Assembly: GCA_977006965.1 (NCBI GenBank)
Contig: OZ345380.1
Coordinates: 496,001 to 560,000, forward strand
DNA from: Phymatolithon calcareum
Taxonomy: Eukaryota; Rhodophyta; Florideophyceae; Hapalidiales
Reading direction: 5' to 3'
DNA: 64,000 nt
The notes beneath the pieces were generated by a model, which was not told the origin of the DNA, did not search any database, and saw nothing but the letters and a program-made list of their open reading frames with translations. A program made the translations under genes and the position numbers. Each line of letters begins with the position of its first letter. The stretch's first letter is position 1. Shown here piece after piece: positions 44,507 to 56,105 of the stretch.

Positions 44507-44845
44507 CGCGCAATTTTCTATTTCCGTCGTTCAGCAATCGCGCCACGTTAGATCCTGTGCTGCGATGTCAGCGTTTACACACCGAAACCTGAATTATGAA
44601 ACAGCACGTCAACGGTCATCTACTTCGCCGCCTCTCACGGTGCCCTCGCGCAATGAAAGGCCCATATGCGCTCAATTTTCTATTTCCGTCCTTCAGCCCT
44701 TGCGCCACTTTTGCTCCTGTGCTGCGATCTCTTGGTGTTACAACGTTTATAAACCGAAACCTGAATTATGAAACAGCACGCCAACCGTCCTCTTATACGC
44801 CTCCTCCCACGCTGCCCTCCGGCACCTTACAGCATGCTGAGCTCT
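44507..44845. repeat. 162-bp tandem duplication
   Basis: Two units beginning near CAATTTTCTATTTCCGTC (44511 and 44673), including AACCGAAACCTGAATTATGA in each, with moderate divergence. Non-coding as far as I can see. Confidence 0.8.
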
Positions 44846-45086
44846 GACCCCTCGCGCACCGTTTTATATTTCCGTAGTCTCAAAAGATTACGTATATACA
44901 GACTGGTGCCTATGTAACGACAAGCGCCGATTCTGGACGATGCATTACACTCGTTAGGACACTACTAGTTTCATAAAGAGGCCGCTTTCGCGATCTCTAA
45001 TAACTATATATTACAGTCCTCGGCATCCCAGTGTTCCTCAGTTGCCATAACACCACATCCCACCCGCATCCGGCCCCAACCATGCC

Positions 45087-45662
45087 GTGGCGCTCTCAAA
45101 GTCCCCGCTGAGGCCCGTACGCTTCCCAGTTCTGTTCGATGGCATGCACTCTCGGCGACGTGGTCGCAATTCCTCCGCACGGCCACCTGATGCACTCGAA
45201 CGGCTTCGTTCGGTTCCTGGTGACGGTGATCGCGGCCAATCAAATCGTTGCGGGCGGTGTGGATCGCACATCACTCGATTCAACACGAATATCGAGATCG
45301 ATTATTCTCCTGGCGACATCCCCGGCCAGTCTGAGTACCCACGTGCTTCGGCTCCTACCGCGTGGAACAGCTTCGTCATTCCTCCCCCGCGTAGACTTCG
45401 ACGCTCATCACGTCTCACCACAGCGCCCTCTCCGCCCCCTCCTCCTGCCTCCGCCGTCGCCGCTTTGCGGCCTCCTCCTTGTTCATACGCCGCTCTAATC
45501 GCCGCGGCCCGCATCAACCATCCGAGATCATGCGCCACCGTATCCACAACGCCTTGTGGCCACGTGTACCATCAAGAATCCATAATCATGGCGAAGGTGC
45601 AAGTGACATGTGTCCTCTCTGCTCAAGGCTCATCTAAACTGATCAAAAACGCCATAGCGTAA
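45087..45662 (+). pseudogene. Possible RING-finger gene relic
   Basis: An open frame of up to 191 codons, Pro/Arg-rich, ending with TTPCGHVYHQESI, which resembles the central RING-H2 segment (PCGHxxHxxC). In another frame about 35 bp downstream lies DMCPLCSRL, the typical last Cys pair. The frames do not join and the first Cys pair is not clear. Either a frameshifted relic or coincidence. Confidence 0.25.
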
Positions 45663-46105
45663 GCTACGTGAACCATTTCGCCCGTGCTGAAGAGTGTAAT
45701 AAACTATCCACCGATTCTGCCCTTGAAGCCTACCGCTACAAGAAGTTGAACACGAAGCGCAACCCCAATATGGAGAGGAATATCGCGAAAAGGACCAGCA
45801 AGCGCCGCGATGACACTTCTCCGGGAGGTTCGAGACCCTCTTCTGCAGTTTAGCACTCGTATAGTTTCACAGGAATGCAGTAATTTCTCATGATTTTCTT
45901 TCTTCGAATAGTCTTCAAGTAAATTGTCTTTCTTCGGAATTCTCAACACTTGAGTTCTGAGGGTCCGTATAATGAATGCAATGAATTACAATACGTAACC
46001 TCCAGAGAAATGAATTGACAATAGTTCCTATTGCGATATCGCCATGGGTAGTTTATCGATGGACTGGAACGTTTGTTTACACTGGTTTTTGAATTGCATC
46101 AAAGT

Positions 46106-46348
46106 TTAATTGTCAGAAAAATAATCCACTAATATAACGTTTGAATCCTTCAGTGTAATGCGACCTGTGTGACTGGCTGCACGTTTGCCTCTTTGGAAGC
46201 GCTCGACGAGGAATGACTCCGCGGCATGCTGTAAGGCCAAGATCGCCTCCGGTTCTAATCGCACATCGTCGCGAAAGTCGCGCGCGATCACGCGCACAGC
46301 CCGCTCAAACGAGGCCTTCGATATCAGCAGGTGGGTGGTGTTCTGCAG
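46106..46348 (-). pseudogene. Divergent histone H3 / CenH3-like relic
   Basis: About 80 codons align end to end with the H3 histone fold: LQNTTHLLISKASFERAVRV corresponds to [36 protein letters not shown] to [16 protein letters not shown], and SHTGRITLKDSNVILV to [16 protein letters not shown]. It is far more diverged than a replicative copy, as centromeric H3 variants are. A stop precedes the alpha-N part in this frame, and a basic tail-like frame (KSPAGLKPSRPKSGEAK) sits upstream in another frame. Either a frameshifted pseudogene or an exon of an intron-containing gene. Confidence 0.65.
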
Positions 46349-48470
46349 CGGGAAAACTTAGCCTCGCCCGACTTCGGGCGCGAAGGCTTCAGGCCCGCCG
46401 GGGACTTTTGGGGGAGGCAGTGGACGTTTGCATTCATGGTGAGGACGAGTCGACATGTCCGGATCTCAGAACTCCATTTGCCAAATCAATTAATGTACTG
46501 TGGGGCGAAAAGAAAAATTCTTGAAACTTGGGAAAACGTTTTCTCTCTCCAGTAATAATTCTACAATTGGAACTTCAGATTGTGTACATACGGAAAATAG
46601 GAGTCGAATCTAAGGGTCTTTTGACGAAAAATGTCCATTTTCAAAACGTTGGTCTAAATGTTCAACTACTCTGGACAATGCTTCAAATTGTATGAACTTT
46701 GCCGTTTTGCAATAACCAGAAAGGGTAGTTATCGCTATCCGAACGTAATGCTAAGAGTCTCGACTTTCTTAAATTGTCTCGTATATTTAAATATTCTGAT
46801 GCTTCTGGACCGCACCTGGATCGGAATCCACTGCACTTTCCATAGCGCAAGCAATGGAAATACCACTCGTATCTTTTAAATACTAATGTATCCGTAAGGA
46901 TGGGGAGTTGCTATATGATAACTCTGAAACCTGCATTAAAGAAGAAGAAATTCGAGCTGCCTTCGTCTTGCTTTTCTACTCATTCACGCCCTTTGCCTTT
47001 CATGTCGTCTTTTTTAGATTTGAGTCGATGACAGCGAGTATTGGTTTTCCACAGAGCGACAAAAAAATACGCTTTTTGCTCCCCATCTGAATCGAGGTCA
47101 TGAAGGGCAGCCATCACCTCGAAGTGGATAGCTCCAGGCACATCCGTTCCAGGCACTCAGGTTTTCGGCGTACAATTGCCCGCCAGTGATAAACTCTCAT
47201 TCCACTAATCGTGTATTCGAATATTGACTACCGGCAAGGCCTGCAGAAAATGCCGCTACTTGCTTCCACCAAGTTCTGGCTGGCTCTTTGCATGTTGAGC
47301 TGCTTGACGTGGAAGATATTGAGAATTCCAGACATCTCGCGACGGAGTGTAATCAGATTTATTTGCAGTTTCTGTACTGCACTAAGGTCATGGCAGAAGC
47401 GGCGATAAGGCGGCCATCGGCACGTTTTTGACAGATGTAGCAGCGCCGCTTCAAATCTTGGTGGTGTCTACGCAAGGAAAACCGTTCATGCACAGATCGT
47501 CGGGAGGTGAAAATGGCATCGGAGACTAATCAGCGGATTCACAACGGCTTCCTCTCTGTTCTTCAGAATTAGATCTGAGTTGATAACATTGATGTCACAG
47601 CGGCGCCCGCACCGCGCACGTCGATCTCATGCACTGCACATCAAGAGTGTCACCCAGCCCCCTGTCGTGTTGACGAACGCGAAGCTCACGTTCGTTATGC
47701 CTGCCCCACTGCTGACCGCCTCATTGTTGTTGATTGTCCGCAAAAAGCCCAAAATCACCGCTTGCAGCTGCTCCTCCTCACCGAAGGCAGGATGGCGGCG
47801 GACAACAGCCCGATATGAATAAATCGAGTCTCTTGCGTTGCGCGCACGCAGGTTCTCGGAGGGAAATTGGGGGCCGACGAGAAAATCTCATTCCAGTGCA
47901 ACGTTTCGTGCCATATCGGAAACCTTCAAAGCCTGCAGAAAATGTTGCTGATTCTCTTTCGCCAGAAAATGAGCCGTGTACTCACAGCTTCTTGAGGTGG
48001 AAAATTTGACATTTCGAGACGTTCGAGGATGCTTGCATTGGTTTGCAGCTGCTCCTCTGAACCGAGTTCTCGGCGGCGACGGCAATGAACTTGAAATTGA
48101 CAGCTGCAACACTTGAGCAACTGACCTTGGCAATGTCGTTACATGGAATGCCGTTCATGCACTTATGGTCGGGTTATGTAAATAGCATAGGGGCTTTGGG
48201 TGTTTTCCTACAAAAATCTGCACAGCTTCGCGTTAAGACAATTGTAAATTCGGTCTAGAAAATTGCTAACCCTGTTCACACCCTAGTAAGTTGTCCTTTT
48301 CAAAAAACACGTCATTGACTTCGTATTTAAGTGGATTTTATTTAGAAGGTACCATGTGTCCCAATTGAAGTCAACTCGGCACCTCTCTAGCTTATCTACT
48401 TAATCGTCCGTTCTTTTTCTTTTTGGCTCTTGGTATTGCATTTTGATTCATACTTCACTGATTCTTCTTT
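46349..48470. other. Unassigned, with a diverged ~0.7-kb tandem duplication
   Basis: The segments around 47225-47520 and 47930-48180 share CTGCAGAAAATG, GTGGAA.AT and CGTTCATGCAC blocks in the same order. No protein family recognised in any frame. Confidence 0.35.
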
Positions 48471-50300
48471 GATACTTGCCTTTCTTTGAGTCTTGCTTTT
48501 CTTTGATTCCTTTTTTGGTTCTTCATCATTTGTGGGGAAAGACCAATCCTTCGTTCTTTCTTAAAAGGTTCCGCCTTGATCCCTCACCTCAGCTCGGATC
48601 AGCTCTGTCGAAGATAATCTTGCAAATTGGAGCGGCTTTTGCGAGCATTTTCCTGAATTTTGGTCCTTCTGCGGTGAGATCTGACTGTTTTGCTTCTTTT
48701 TCGTTCATCGGGTCGCAAATTTGTCATTTCTTTATCGTTACATTTTGCCGCTATATAACGTTCAGCTTCTTCTCAAAAACGATGTCGACAGTGCATCGAC
48801 CGTTCTCCTTTTTTTAGTATTGATACTTTTCATTGCCAAAGGTACGTATTATTCTCGATTATTTGTGAAGATGTTTCTTTTCCAGTTGGTGATGTAGCGT
48901 ACACTAGCACTTCTAATCAACGTGAACTGCAGTGGAGGCCGCATTGATGGATGTATGAACGCTGTAACCGCGGCGAGGATTAAAGGCGCTGTACTCTTTG
49001 GTTGATATGGGTTCGGAGAGAAGCTGCTTGAACTAGAGTACATCATGCTTTTTATTGACAAATTGACTGTCTTCTCGTTCTGTTTCCCGCTTTGGTCTTA
49101 TATTTGGTACAGGTATCAATTTAGTATGTTTGTCTTCTCCCTCAAGACGCGCGCCGTCTTTTCGCTTTGAGCTGCTGCATTACGTTTTTTTCGAGACTTT
49201 TCCCGGGCTACTATCCTCTTGGACCTCAAAGATCCTCCAACTCTTGCGTCGCATAGCTATACATACCATTGTTTATGTAGGCACAGTTTACTACAGTCCC
49301 CGTCTCTTTGCTATAGAAATCCATTTGATGATCTCGTGAATCAGTTAATCTCGCTCCTACTGTTACAGTTTTATTTTGTCTTTTCCGTCTTACTGTGATC
49401 ATCTCCTCCCAAGTACAAAGCTGCAGCACATCTCTGTTCATTTCGAAACATCTGGCATGAGAAACGCTTTGTTGAGCTTTCGGCAAAATTGGGACATGTT
49501 CTTGCGCTCTTCTTCTACTTAAGACTTCTTTCTTTCATCGTTAAAACGTTGGAACTTAATAGTTACTTGCAGGAGTTGGTTCGAATGAGCTCTAGAAACA
49601 GCTCTATGAGGTAGCAGTGTCGATCATTATCACTTGCAGCTCTTTTCAGTTTCTGTTTTCAATCAGCTCCTAGACATACAAACTTTGTCCGTGCGTGCCA
49701 TTCTTTGCATTTTGAAAGATAGTTTTTAAATTAAATATCTTTGGCTTGCAGAAAGCATTTGACAAACTTGTGGTGAATCAATCTTTACTTGTTCCAGATA
49801 TTCATATATTTGATCGAAGTTTGTTCGTTCAATTCTCTACAACTTCTAACCCGGGATATAAAATTAAATGGAATAGGCAGTAGCGCTCAATGAAGTCCCT
49901 TCATTCACCGCTACTGTGTTATACCTGCTAGCCTGTCTTGAAGAAAAAAACTTGATCGCAGTTTACGAATTATTTGCTCGTCCTCGTCCCCTGGAATTTC
50001 TCCGAGACTAAATACCTGCGGAGGCGACTGATTAGGCTTAAAACGTCAATCGCTGTCGGCAATGATCTAAGAAAAACAAATCAGGGAATTTACAGAGCAT
50101 CTCCTTTGCCTAGCTTCTATGTAGGGCTGTTAAGCGCTTTTCTCTTCGAAATTGCTGCAGACTATATCTGTAAAGCTTCTTTTCAAGCTTTGAACATACG
50201 CCATTGCGATGGTATTGTGAATGTTCACATGAAACCATCACTTCCATACACTGTGCATATATTTCATTGACACATTTCCCCATTTCTGAATCTGCAGAAG
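48471..50300. other. T-rich unassigned region
   Basis: Frames up to about 110 codons are Phe/Ser-rich and look like translations of T-rich non-coding DNA. No gene, repeat end or RNA recognised. Confidence 0.4.
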
Positions 50301-50309
50301 CTGCTCACT

Positions 50310-50960
50310 ATGGATTGCCGAAAGTCATTACAAATTGGATGTGCAGGAGAGGGAAATCTCCCAAGAAAGGCACACACAACTCTGGACGAGAATGAGACGT
50401 TCCTCCTTCTGAACGGAGTAATGGCTCAGAGCAGAGAGTTTGTGGATATAAGGAGAAGGATAATATGGAGAGATGCTATCGCGCTTGGGCTACTGTAAAA
50501 CTAAAGAAATTGGAATAGAAATCTACTACTCGTGCAGATGAAGCGCCATCCGATTTAACATCAGCAATTTGAATAAACTACATTGCTTCCCAAGCAATGG
50601 GCCTGATGGAGAAGCTGTATCGCGCCTTTCTAGTTTTCAGAAAGCGAAAGATGTTGTAGGTTGCTGGCGACGGAGAATTGTAAAGCATCGAAAGTGTGTG
50701 AACCCTACCTACAAGATCGGGACCGCGGAGCTGAGGAAAAACGTTCGGGGGAAGAAGTATGACGACCATTGGTGGAAGAAGGAAGGCCAGAAGCAGGCAC
50801 TTAGGAGAATGAGAAAAGTTGTTCTACGAGTGACGTTTTTCGAATGGCCTTTGCAAAGAAGATTCAGAAGGCAACTATGAAGACTGGGACAAAGCTTTAG
50901 TTGAATATTTCGACATCTGGAAGACCACTCCTTTGTCTAAAGTAAAATGAGGTAGGACAG
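50310..50960 (+). pseudogene. Unidentified element relic
   Basis: Successive plus-strand fragments read SREFVDIRRRIIWRDAIALG, then NPTYKIGTAELRKNVRGKKY and SEGNYEDWDKALVEYF in shifting frames. The last resembles a stretch at 42.3 kb. The basic, Trp-containing spacing could be a DNA-binding domain, but I cannot name it. Confidence 0.25.
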
Positions 50961-51526
50961 CCGAAAATGAAGAGCTCGCAGCTCCCAAACATTAGACTAT
51001 CAAATGAGAAAAGGTCCAAACGACTTCAAAAAGTACTAAGAAACCTGCGATGAATGTCTCCGGATACTCTAAGCATTCAGTGCATTATTGAAAAATCTGA
51101 ATATTTATTCCTACTCCACAGATTTAGTTGCACTCGTAGAGTACGGCGGTGACGCGCGGGAGGCCTTGTAACAAAACTGTTCTGTTTTTCCGAACGAGCT
51201 CCCTTTTTCGGCCGACCCTTCATAGACAGGATTTCGGCTCCTGCTAGATAGAATTGAGAAATCTCATGCATGGATAGGTAGCGAATCTCACTTTACAGAA
51301 ATACAGCATATAATACAATACAAAATTAAATATATGCGTATAGAGTTGTTGTTCTTGTCTTTGTGAGTACGTCTCGCTCGTCGAAATACGGCGTTCTGTC
51401 CGGTTGATCTCAAAAGCTGATCATCTCAAATCCGGAACACATTCGGCGAAAGGCAGCGTTCGAATCACATTAATGAGGGTCCGCTCTCTTTAAAAATTAC
51501 TTTTCAAGTATTCAATAAGGAGATGT

Positions 51527-51627
51527 GTACCATAAGCCGGGATAACAAATGAAGTAAAACGTAAGAGTATCAGGCCCGAGTGGTACTCTTACGTTTTACT
51601 TCATTTGTTATCCCGTCTTACGGTACA
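51527..51627. repeat. Long foldback hairpin (32-nt perfect core arms)
   Basis: Arms 51538-51569 and 51584-51615 are exact reverse complements; pairing extends outward with one mismatch and a small bulge (GTGTACC... / ...GGTACAC). The 14-nt loop contains GGCCCGAGTGG, the same core as the nested hairpin at 17228-17337. Confidence 0.9.
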
Positions 51628-52130
51628 CATACGATTTTTTTTGTAGACGCTAGAAAACACGCCGTTTTGAGAATTACAGGTTTGTCGCCAAGGGAAACTG
51701 CCACACAAAGTACAAAAATGCCTTTTTCACTGGACCACTACGAACCGAAACGATGATAAAGCGGTCCACGCCCAAACTGTTGTCGTTTTCTGTTTACGTT
51801 TTCAATATATTAGAAAAAACTAACTTATTTTGTTCTTACCTCTGCACAAAAATTAAGTGAGAAAAAACTTATCTCCTCTTTCCTTGTTCAAATTCTTTAC
51901 AAAATCTAACTAATATTTTTCTCCTCTCCGAGGAATAATGTAGTGATTTACAACTTATAAATCCTCATCATATAAAATAAACAATCGAATTTAAGATTCC
52001 AAATTATATTTCCCGCATCTAGTTTTATAAGTTGAAGGTGACAGGGTTTAGAAGATCATCTGGCCAATAGAACTCAGTTTGAATGAAAGTGATATGTGCG
52101 CTGAAAACGCTTCACTTCAGATGAACTATT

Positions 52131-53051
52131 AAATATTTCTGAGGAAATTCGCTAAATGCCCACCAAAAGTGGTAAAAGTACGCTAAATATCCACCCCTAG
52201 CCAAAGCTACTACTCACCCATAGCAAAATATACCATCATACTCACCCTAGCTGAACCTACTACTCATCCGTTTCTCAGAGCGCTCTATGCGACAGTGAAA
52301 TTTATTGCGTACGCTACTCTCTCTGGTTTAGCTCTTCGTCCCAACTATTGATAGCATCTCCGTCATCGAAGGCGGTGAGGGCGATGACGATGGACTGAAC
52401 CGCTTTGTCGATGTGCTTTCGCTTCGCTTCGACAAGTTTGCGCATGTTGGGCCTATCACAGGTCTGTGAGAAGTGACCAGTCTGTCCACACGAGGAGCAG
52501 TGGCAGGCCCTCAGTTCGGACGGCACGCAAACCTTCTTGCGCTTACGGCCCGGCTTAGCACCAAGTTCAAATGGCACCAAATCTTCATGTACTAGCTGTT
52601 CACCAGTAACTGCAACACGCGTGATGCGCGCTGACGTTCACGCGGAAGGTGCAAGCTGTACGCTGGCTACAGATGAGTGTCAGACGCTACTTGTCGCGCT
52701 TCTCTACTAGGTGTGCCTTCCCGATTGACGCGTTGTGGGAGATCACGACGTTGACAAAATCGTCGAAGCTTTATCCAAAGTAGTCGCCCACCTGTAGCAC
52801 GAGCTTTTTCTTGTTCATGGTTTCAGAGTGATTAGTGCGAGAGCGTGGTGCGTTGAGCTTGTCTGACGAATTAGAGGAGGATGTGCAGAACAGTTGGATC
52901 AAGGAGACGTAGCAGCCAATTCCCTTTTTCCCTCCAAAAAACGCAACTCTCAGCGGTCCACGTAACGGATGAGTAGTAGTGTTGGCTTGGTTGGATGTTT
53001 AGCGTACGTTCACACTTTTGGTGGTCATTTAGCGACTTTCGTCAAATATTT
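52131..53051. mobile_element. MULE-like element with ~90-bp TIRs
   Basis: The left end (AAATATTT, then CGCTAAATG.CCACCAAAAG and CGCTAAA.ATCCA, ending TACTACTCATCCGTT after an internal expansion) is repeated in reverse complement at the right end. Outer limits are uncertain because AAATATTT is itself palindromic; no target duplication confirmed. The interior holds a zinc-knuckle frame. Confidence 0.55.
52314..52580 (-). pseudogene. MULE transposase C-terminal zinc-knuckle remnant
   Basis: Reads PGRKRKKVCVPSELRA followed by CHCSSCGQTGHFSQTC, a C-X2-C-X4-H-X4-C knuckle. A basic GRxKKxR stretch before a CCHC knuckle is the usual tail of Mutator-like transposases after the SWIM domain; a Gag origin is the alternative. 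The frame is closed upstream by a TGA, so only the tail is left. Confidence 0.45.
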
Positions 53052-54418
53052 ATCGGTCCTAGTTCACGTTTTCTTACGTCAGTTACGTGAAAGCAGCTCG
53101 TGTTTTTCGTCTCTACAAAAACAATGGCTCTTGAAATTGTGAATTATTTGGGGTAAGTTCGCTCTGTGCAGCTGACGTGCACGGCGGTCCTCGGTCGAGG
53201 CTCATGATGAGCCTGGACCACAAGGGGGGAGATTTCAAATTAATAGGACCAAAAGGGATTATATGTGTATCTGGACCACAGGGGCAGTGGTCCTATATGG
53301 GGTCAAGTAGATTACTATATACACGGATATTGAGTAGCAAGCAGTGGAAGGAACCGAAGTAAGGAGTAAAAGACGTTTGCGTACACAAAGGTCAAGGAGG
53401 CAACTCTGCGTCACCGGTCGTAGGTGAGCACTTGCGCGGTTCCGCGGTTGGTTCGTAGGCCGGGAATTAGCATTCTATCTTTTGCGTTACTACACGTTCT
53501 TCCTCAGCCAAAAAACCCTGTCTGATCACAGAAAGAACATTCACTATGAATATTTCTGCTTATTTTCTTCGAGTGTTAACAATTGCTTGGCTAAGCGGCC
53601 CCCCCTAAGATTTCCTCTCCAATGAAGGGCCGTTCAATACGTCCACTTGTCCGAATGCAAATGGAATAGTGAGAAGTGCACAAAGGCGCAATTCTAGACA
53701 TGTTTTAAGTTTCTAAGTTTTCATTATTTTCAAGAATTTCAGACTTGGGAAAAAGGGAGAAAAGTGGAAACGGGACCACTCTAGGATGTAATCTGATCGT
53801 ACTCTACTGTACTGTCGGAGATTTCATGTAAGCGCCTAGAGCTTACAGAGCTGGGCGACAGCGCCACGTAAGCGGCGACGACCGCTCTGCGTCCGCAAGC
53901 CCTTTTTGGCCGTCGAAGAAGAATCAGAGAAGAACAAAACGATTGTCTTCTAGTTGCGACCACCCCTTTGGGGGACCTTCTCCAGTCCGGCTTCGCCGGA
54001 CTGTGCCCCAGCTAGGCGAGCTCGCGCTTTATCGATTCATATTGCTGTGTACTCGCTGAGTTGGTGTTCCCACCACACTAACGAACCTCACGCGGTCGTT
54101 CGGACCTGCAAGAAGGAGTTCGTACAGTTGTCATTAAACTTGCGTTTCTATTACATTTCTGCTTCCACGTTGTACGACATGTACTGCACAGCACAGGTAC
54201 CTATCTTTCATTTCTCCCAATAGAGAAGAGTCTTTCCCGGAGTGGTTCCAGCTATTCCTCAAATTGTCCTTGTTGCCAAACAATCTGTTTTGGCACAGTA
54301 ATCTTCTGATTTGAATCGGACACTAAATGGGACCTAGTTTTCCTACATGCACGCACCATTCCGTATAGGATATAATCGTGGTACTAGCTTTCGTGTACCA
54401 ATCGCCTTAGACAACGGG
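53052..54418. other. Unassigned; one possible first exon
   Basis: At 53124 an ATG opens MALEIVNYLG, directly followed by GGTAAGT, which looks like a splice donor after a short first exon; no downstream exon was identified. Otherwise no gene recognised. Confidence 0.3.
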
Positions 54419-54426
54419 AGGCTAAG

Positions 54427-55147
54427 CAGGGGTTGCGCCAATTCCATTGCTATCAATTTAATTGCAATTTTTCCCAATTCCACCCAAATTGGTTCTTCGA
54501 ACTGAATTGCAATTCGAATTGGTCGCACCTAATACTGAGGATCGTAGTACATGAACGTTGGACCAGGGGAATGTTATGGGGGGGGGCGAGTAAAGCAGAA
54601 TGTTGAGGGAATCAACGTACTCACCTCATGTTCAGTACGTGGTCTTTGTTCTAATAATACCCAGAGTACGTAGATGAACATTAGACAGAGCACATTAATC
54701 GGATGCAAGAATCAACGTACTCACCTTATGTTCAGTACGTGGTCTTTGTTCTAGTAATACCCAGAGTACGTTCTGTATGCCATCAAAACATCTATGACAC
54801 TTGGGCCATGGCTAGTTCTTGCTATGTTAAATAAAGACGAGATTGAGCCGTTGGACTCCAAACGGTTTCAACAATGTGCCTATTCATGTTCTATCATCTA
54901 CTCAGCTGTATCGATCAAATTACCAGTCGGCTATGTCTATGGTTGTCAACCAACGTGTCGAGAGGGCTATCGAAGAAGATGAAGATTACATGCAGCTAGG
55001 TGAACTTGCTTGAATAAAGTATTGATGTCTACATTGTGGGAATCCTTCAAATTGCAATGCGAATTGCTGCAAACAAAACTGTGCAATTAAATTGATAAAT
55101 TTCACCCGGGACTGCAATCGCAAACAATAGAATTGGCGCAACACCTG
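54427..55147. mobile_element. hAT internal-deletion derivative
   Basis: 721 bp, inverted relative to the hAT at 6494. CAGGGGTTGCGCCAATTC and its near-complement form the ends, with an exact 8-bp target duplication AGGCTAAG at 54419-54426 and 55148-55155. It keeps both diverged 60-bp repeats, the G homopolymer and the last codons of the transposase (EEDEDYMQLGELA, stop), but most of the coding region is deleted. Confidence 0.92.
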
Positions 55148-55155
55148 AGGCTAAG

Positions 55156-55763
55156 GCGCTTGGTACTCGGAAGATGATTTGCACCCTTCAGTCGTAACCA
55201 CAGGCTCAGTTATCGGCCTTCCGATACCAAGGAAAAATGTATTGTTTTCTCATGCTACACTCGAATTGATTCTGTTTTATGCTCGAATCATTCATTACCA
55301 CTTTATAGAGATGTGATAGCTCCGAAATAAGTCGAACCAGGGGCCTTCGATTCGAAGGAAGTGTGTATTGAACTTCCAGGAACTTTTTAACAACTGATCC
55401 TCTTCTTAAAAAAACGAATCAAGCTCGGAAACTGATGCCTTCGAGTGAAAGCGCTGCAATCTTGTCTGTGTGGCCAGAGTTGCCGTTACTCAAATTGAGC
55501 GGGACATAGTGTTTTTTATCACAGGGTTTTGACACGTTGAGAACAGTCATGCGCGACATATCCGGGTAACGTGTCCTGAGCATTGCCCAAGAACGCTGTC
55601 GATCCTCCGGGGAGGACGTGATCCTGATCAAAAAAACATTCTAGAAGACTCGCTAAATGAGTCTGCTTGTTCCGGAGAGTAAGCCGCAAGTTCTATATGT
55701 CCTTTTTTTGAGTTGTGCCGAGCACGAAAATAGAACCATATTGGGGATAAGGGTTGATTTATT
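55156..55763. other. Unassigned
   Basis: A 70-codon minus-strand frame (55419-55631) starting MIRITSSPEDRQRSW has plausible composition but no family I know. Nothing else. Confidence 0.3.
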
Positions 55764-56105
55764 CTAAAAGCTCCGGAGGCCTCTCTTCAAGAGTAACAGG
55801 GCCTCATCGAGGCGCTTCTTTTGTCTCACTAGACTCGCAGAAAACCTTTCTGCTTGGTGTCTTCTCCTCATGGCTGGTGGTTCTAGTCGGCACAGAACTC
55901 GCATTCTACCATGGCTGTTCTGGGAATATGTCCCAAACACATACTTGAAGAATAAATCTTCTGCAGATTCGATTGCTGATTGTAATCGCTTTGCCAGTGG
56001 CATCACTTGGATAGAACCATACGAAAAAAACATGACGCAATTCCGTTGTAGAAGCTGCTCCCGTACAGTCTTAGGGGTGTTACTGAGGGCTTTTAAATAA
56101 ACAAC
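55764..56105 (-). pseudogene. LINE ORF2 relic
   Basis: The stretch IESAEDLFFKYVFGTYSQ, then GRMRVLCRLEPPAMRRRHQA and ERFSASLVRQKKRL, aligns with the post-RT region of the LINE at 22547 (IESAEGLFYKNVFGKYAEH and following). It is an older copy, truncated at both ends. The plus-strand sequence at 56060-56102 also shows the TTACTGAGGGCTTTTAAATA tail-like motif. Confidence 0.8.
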
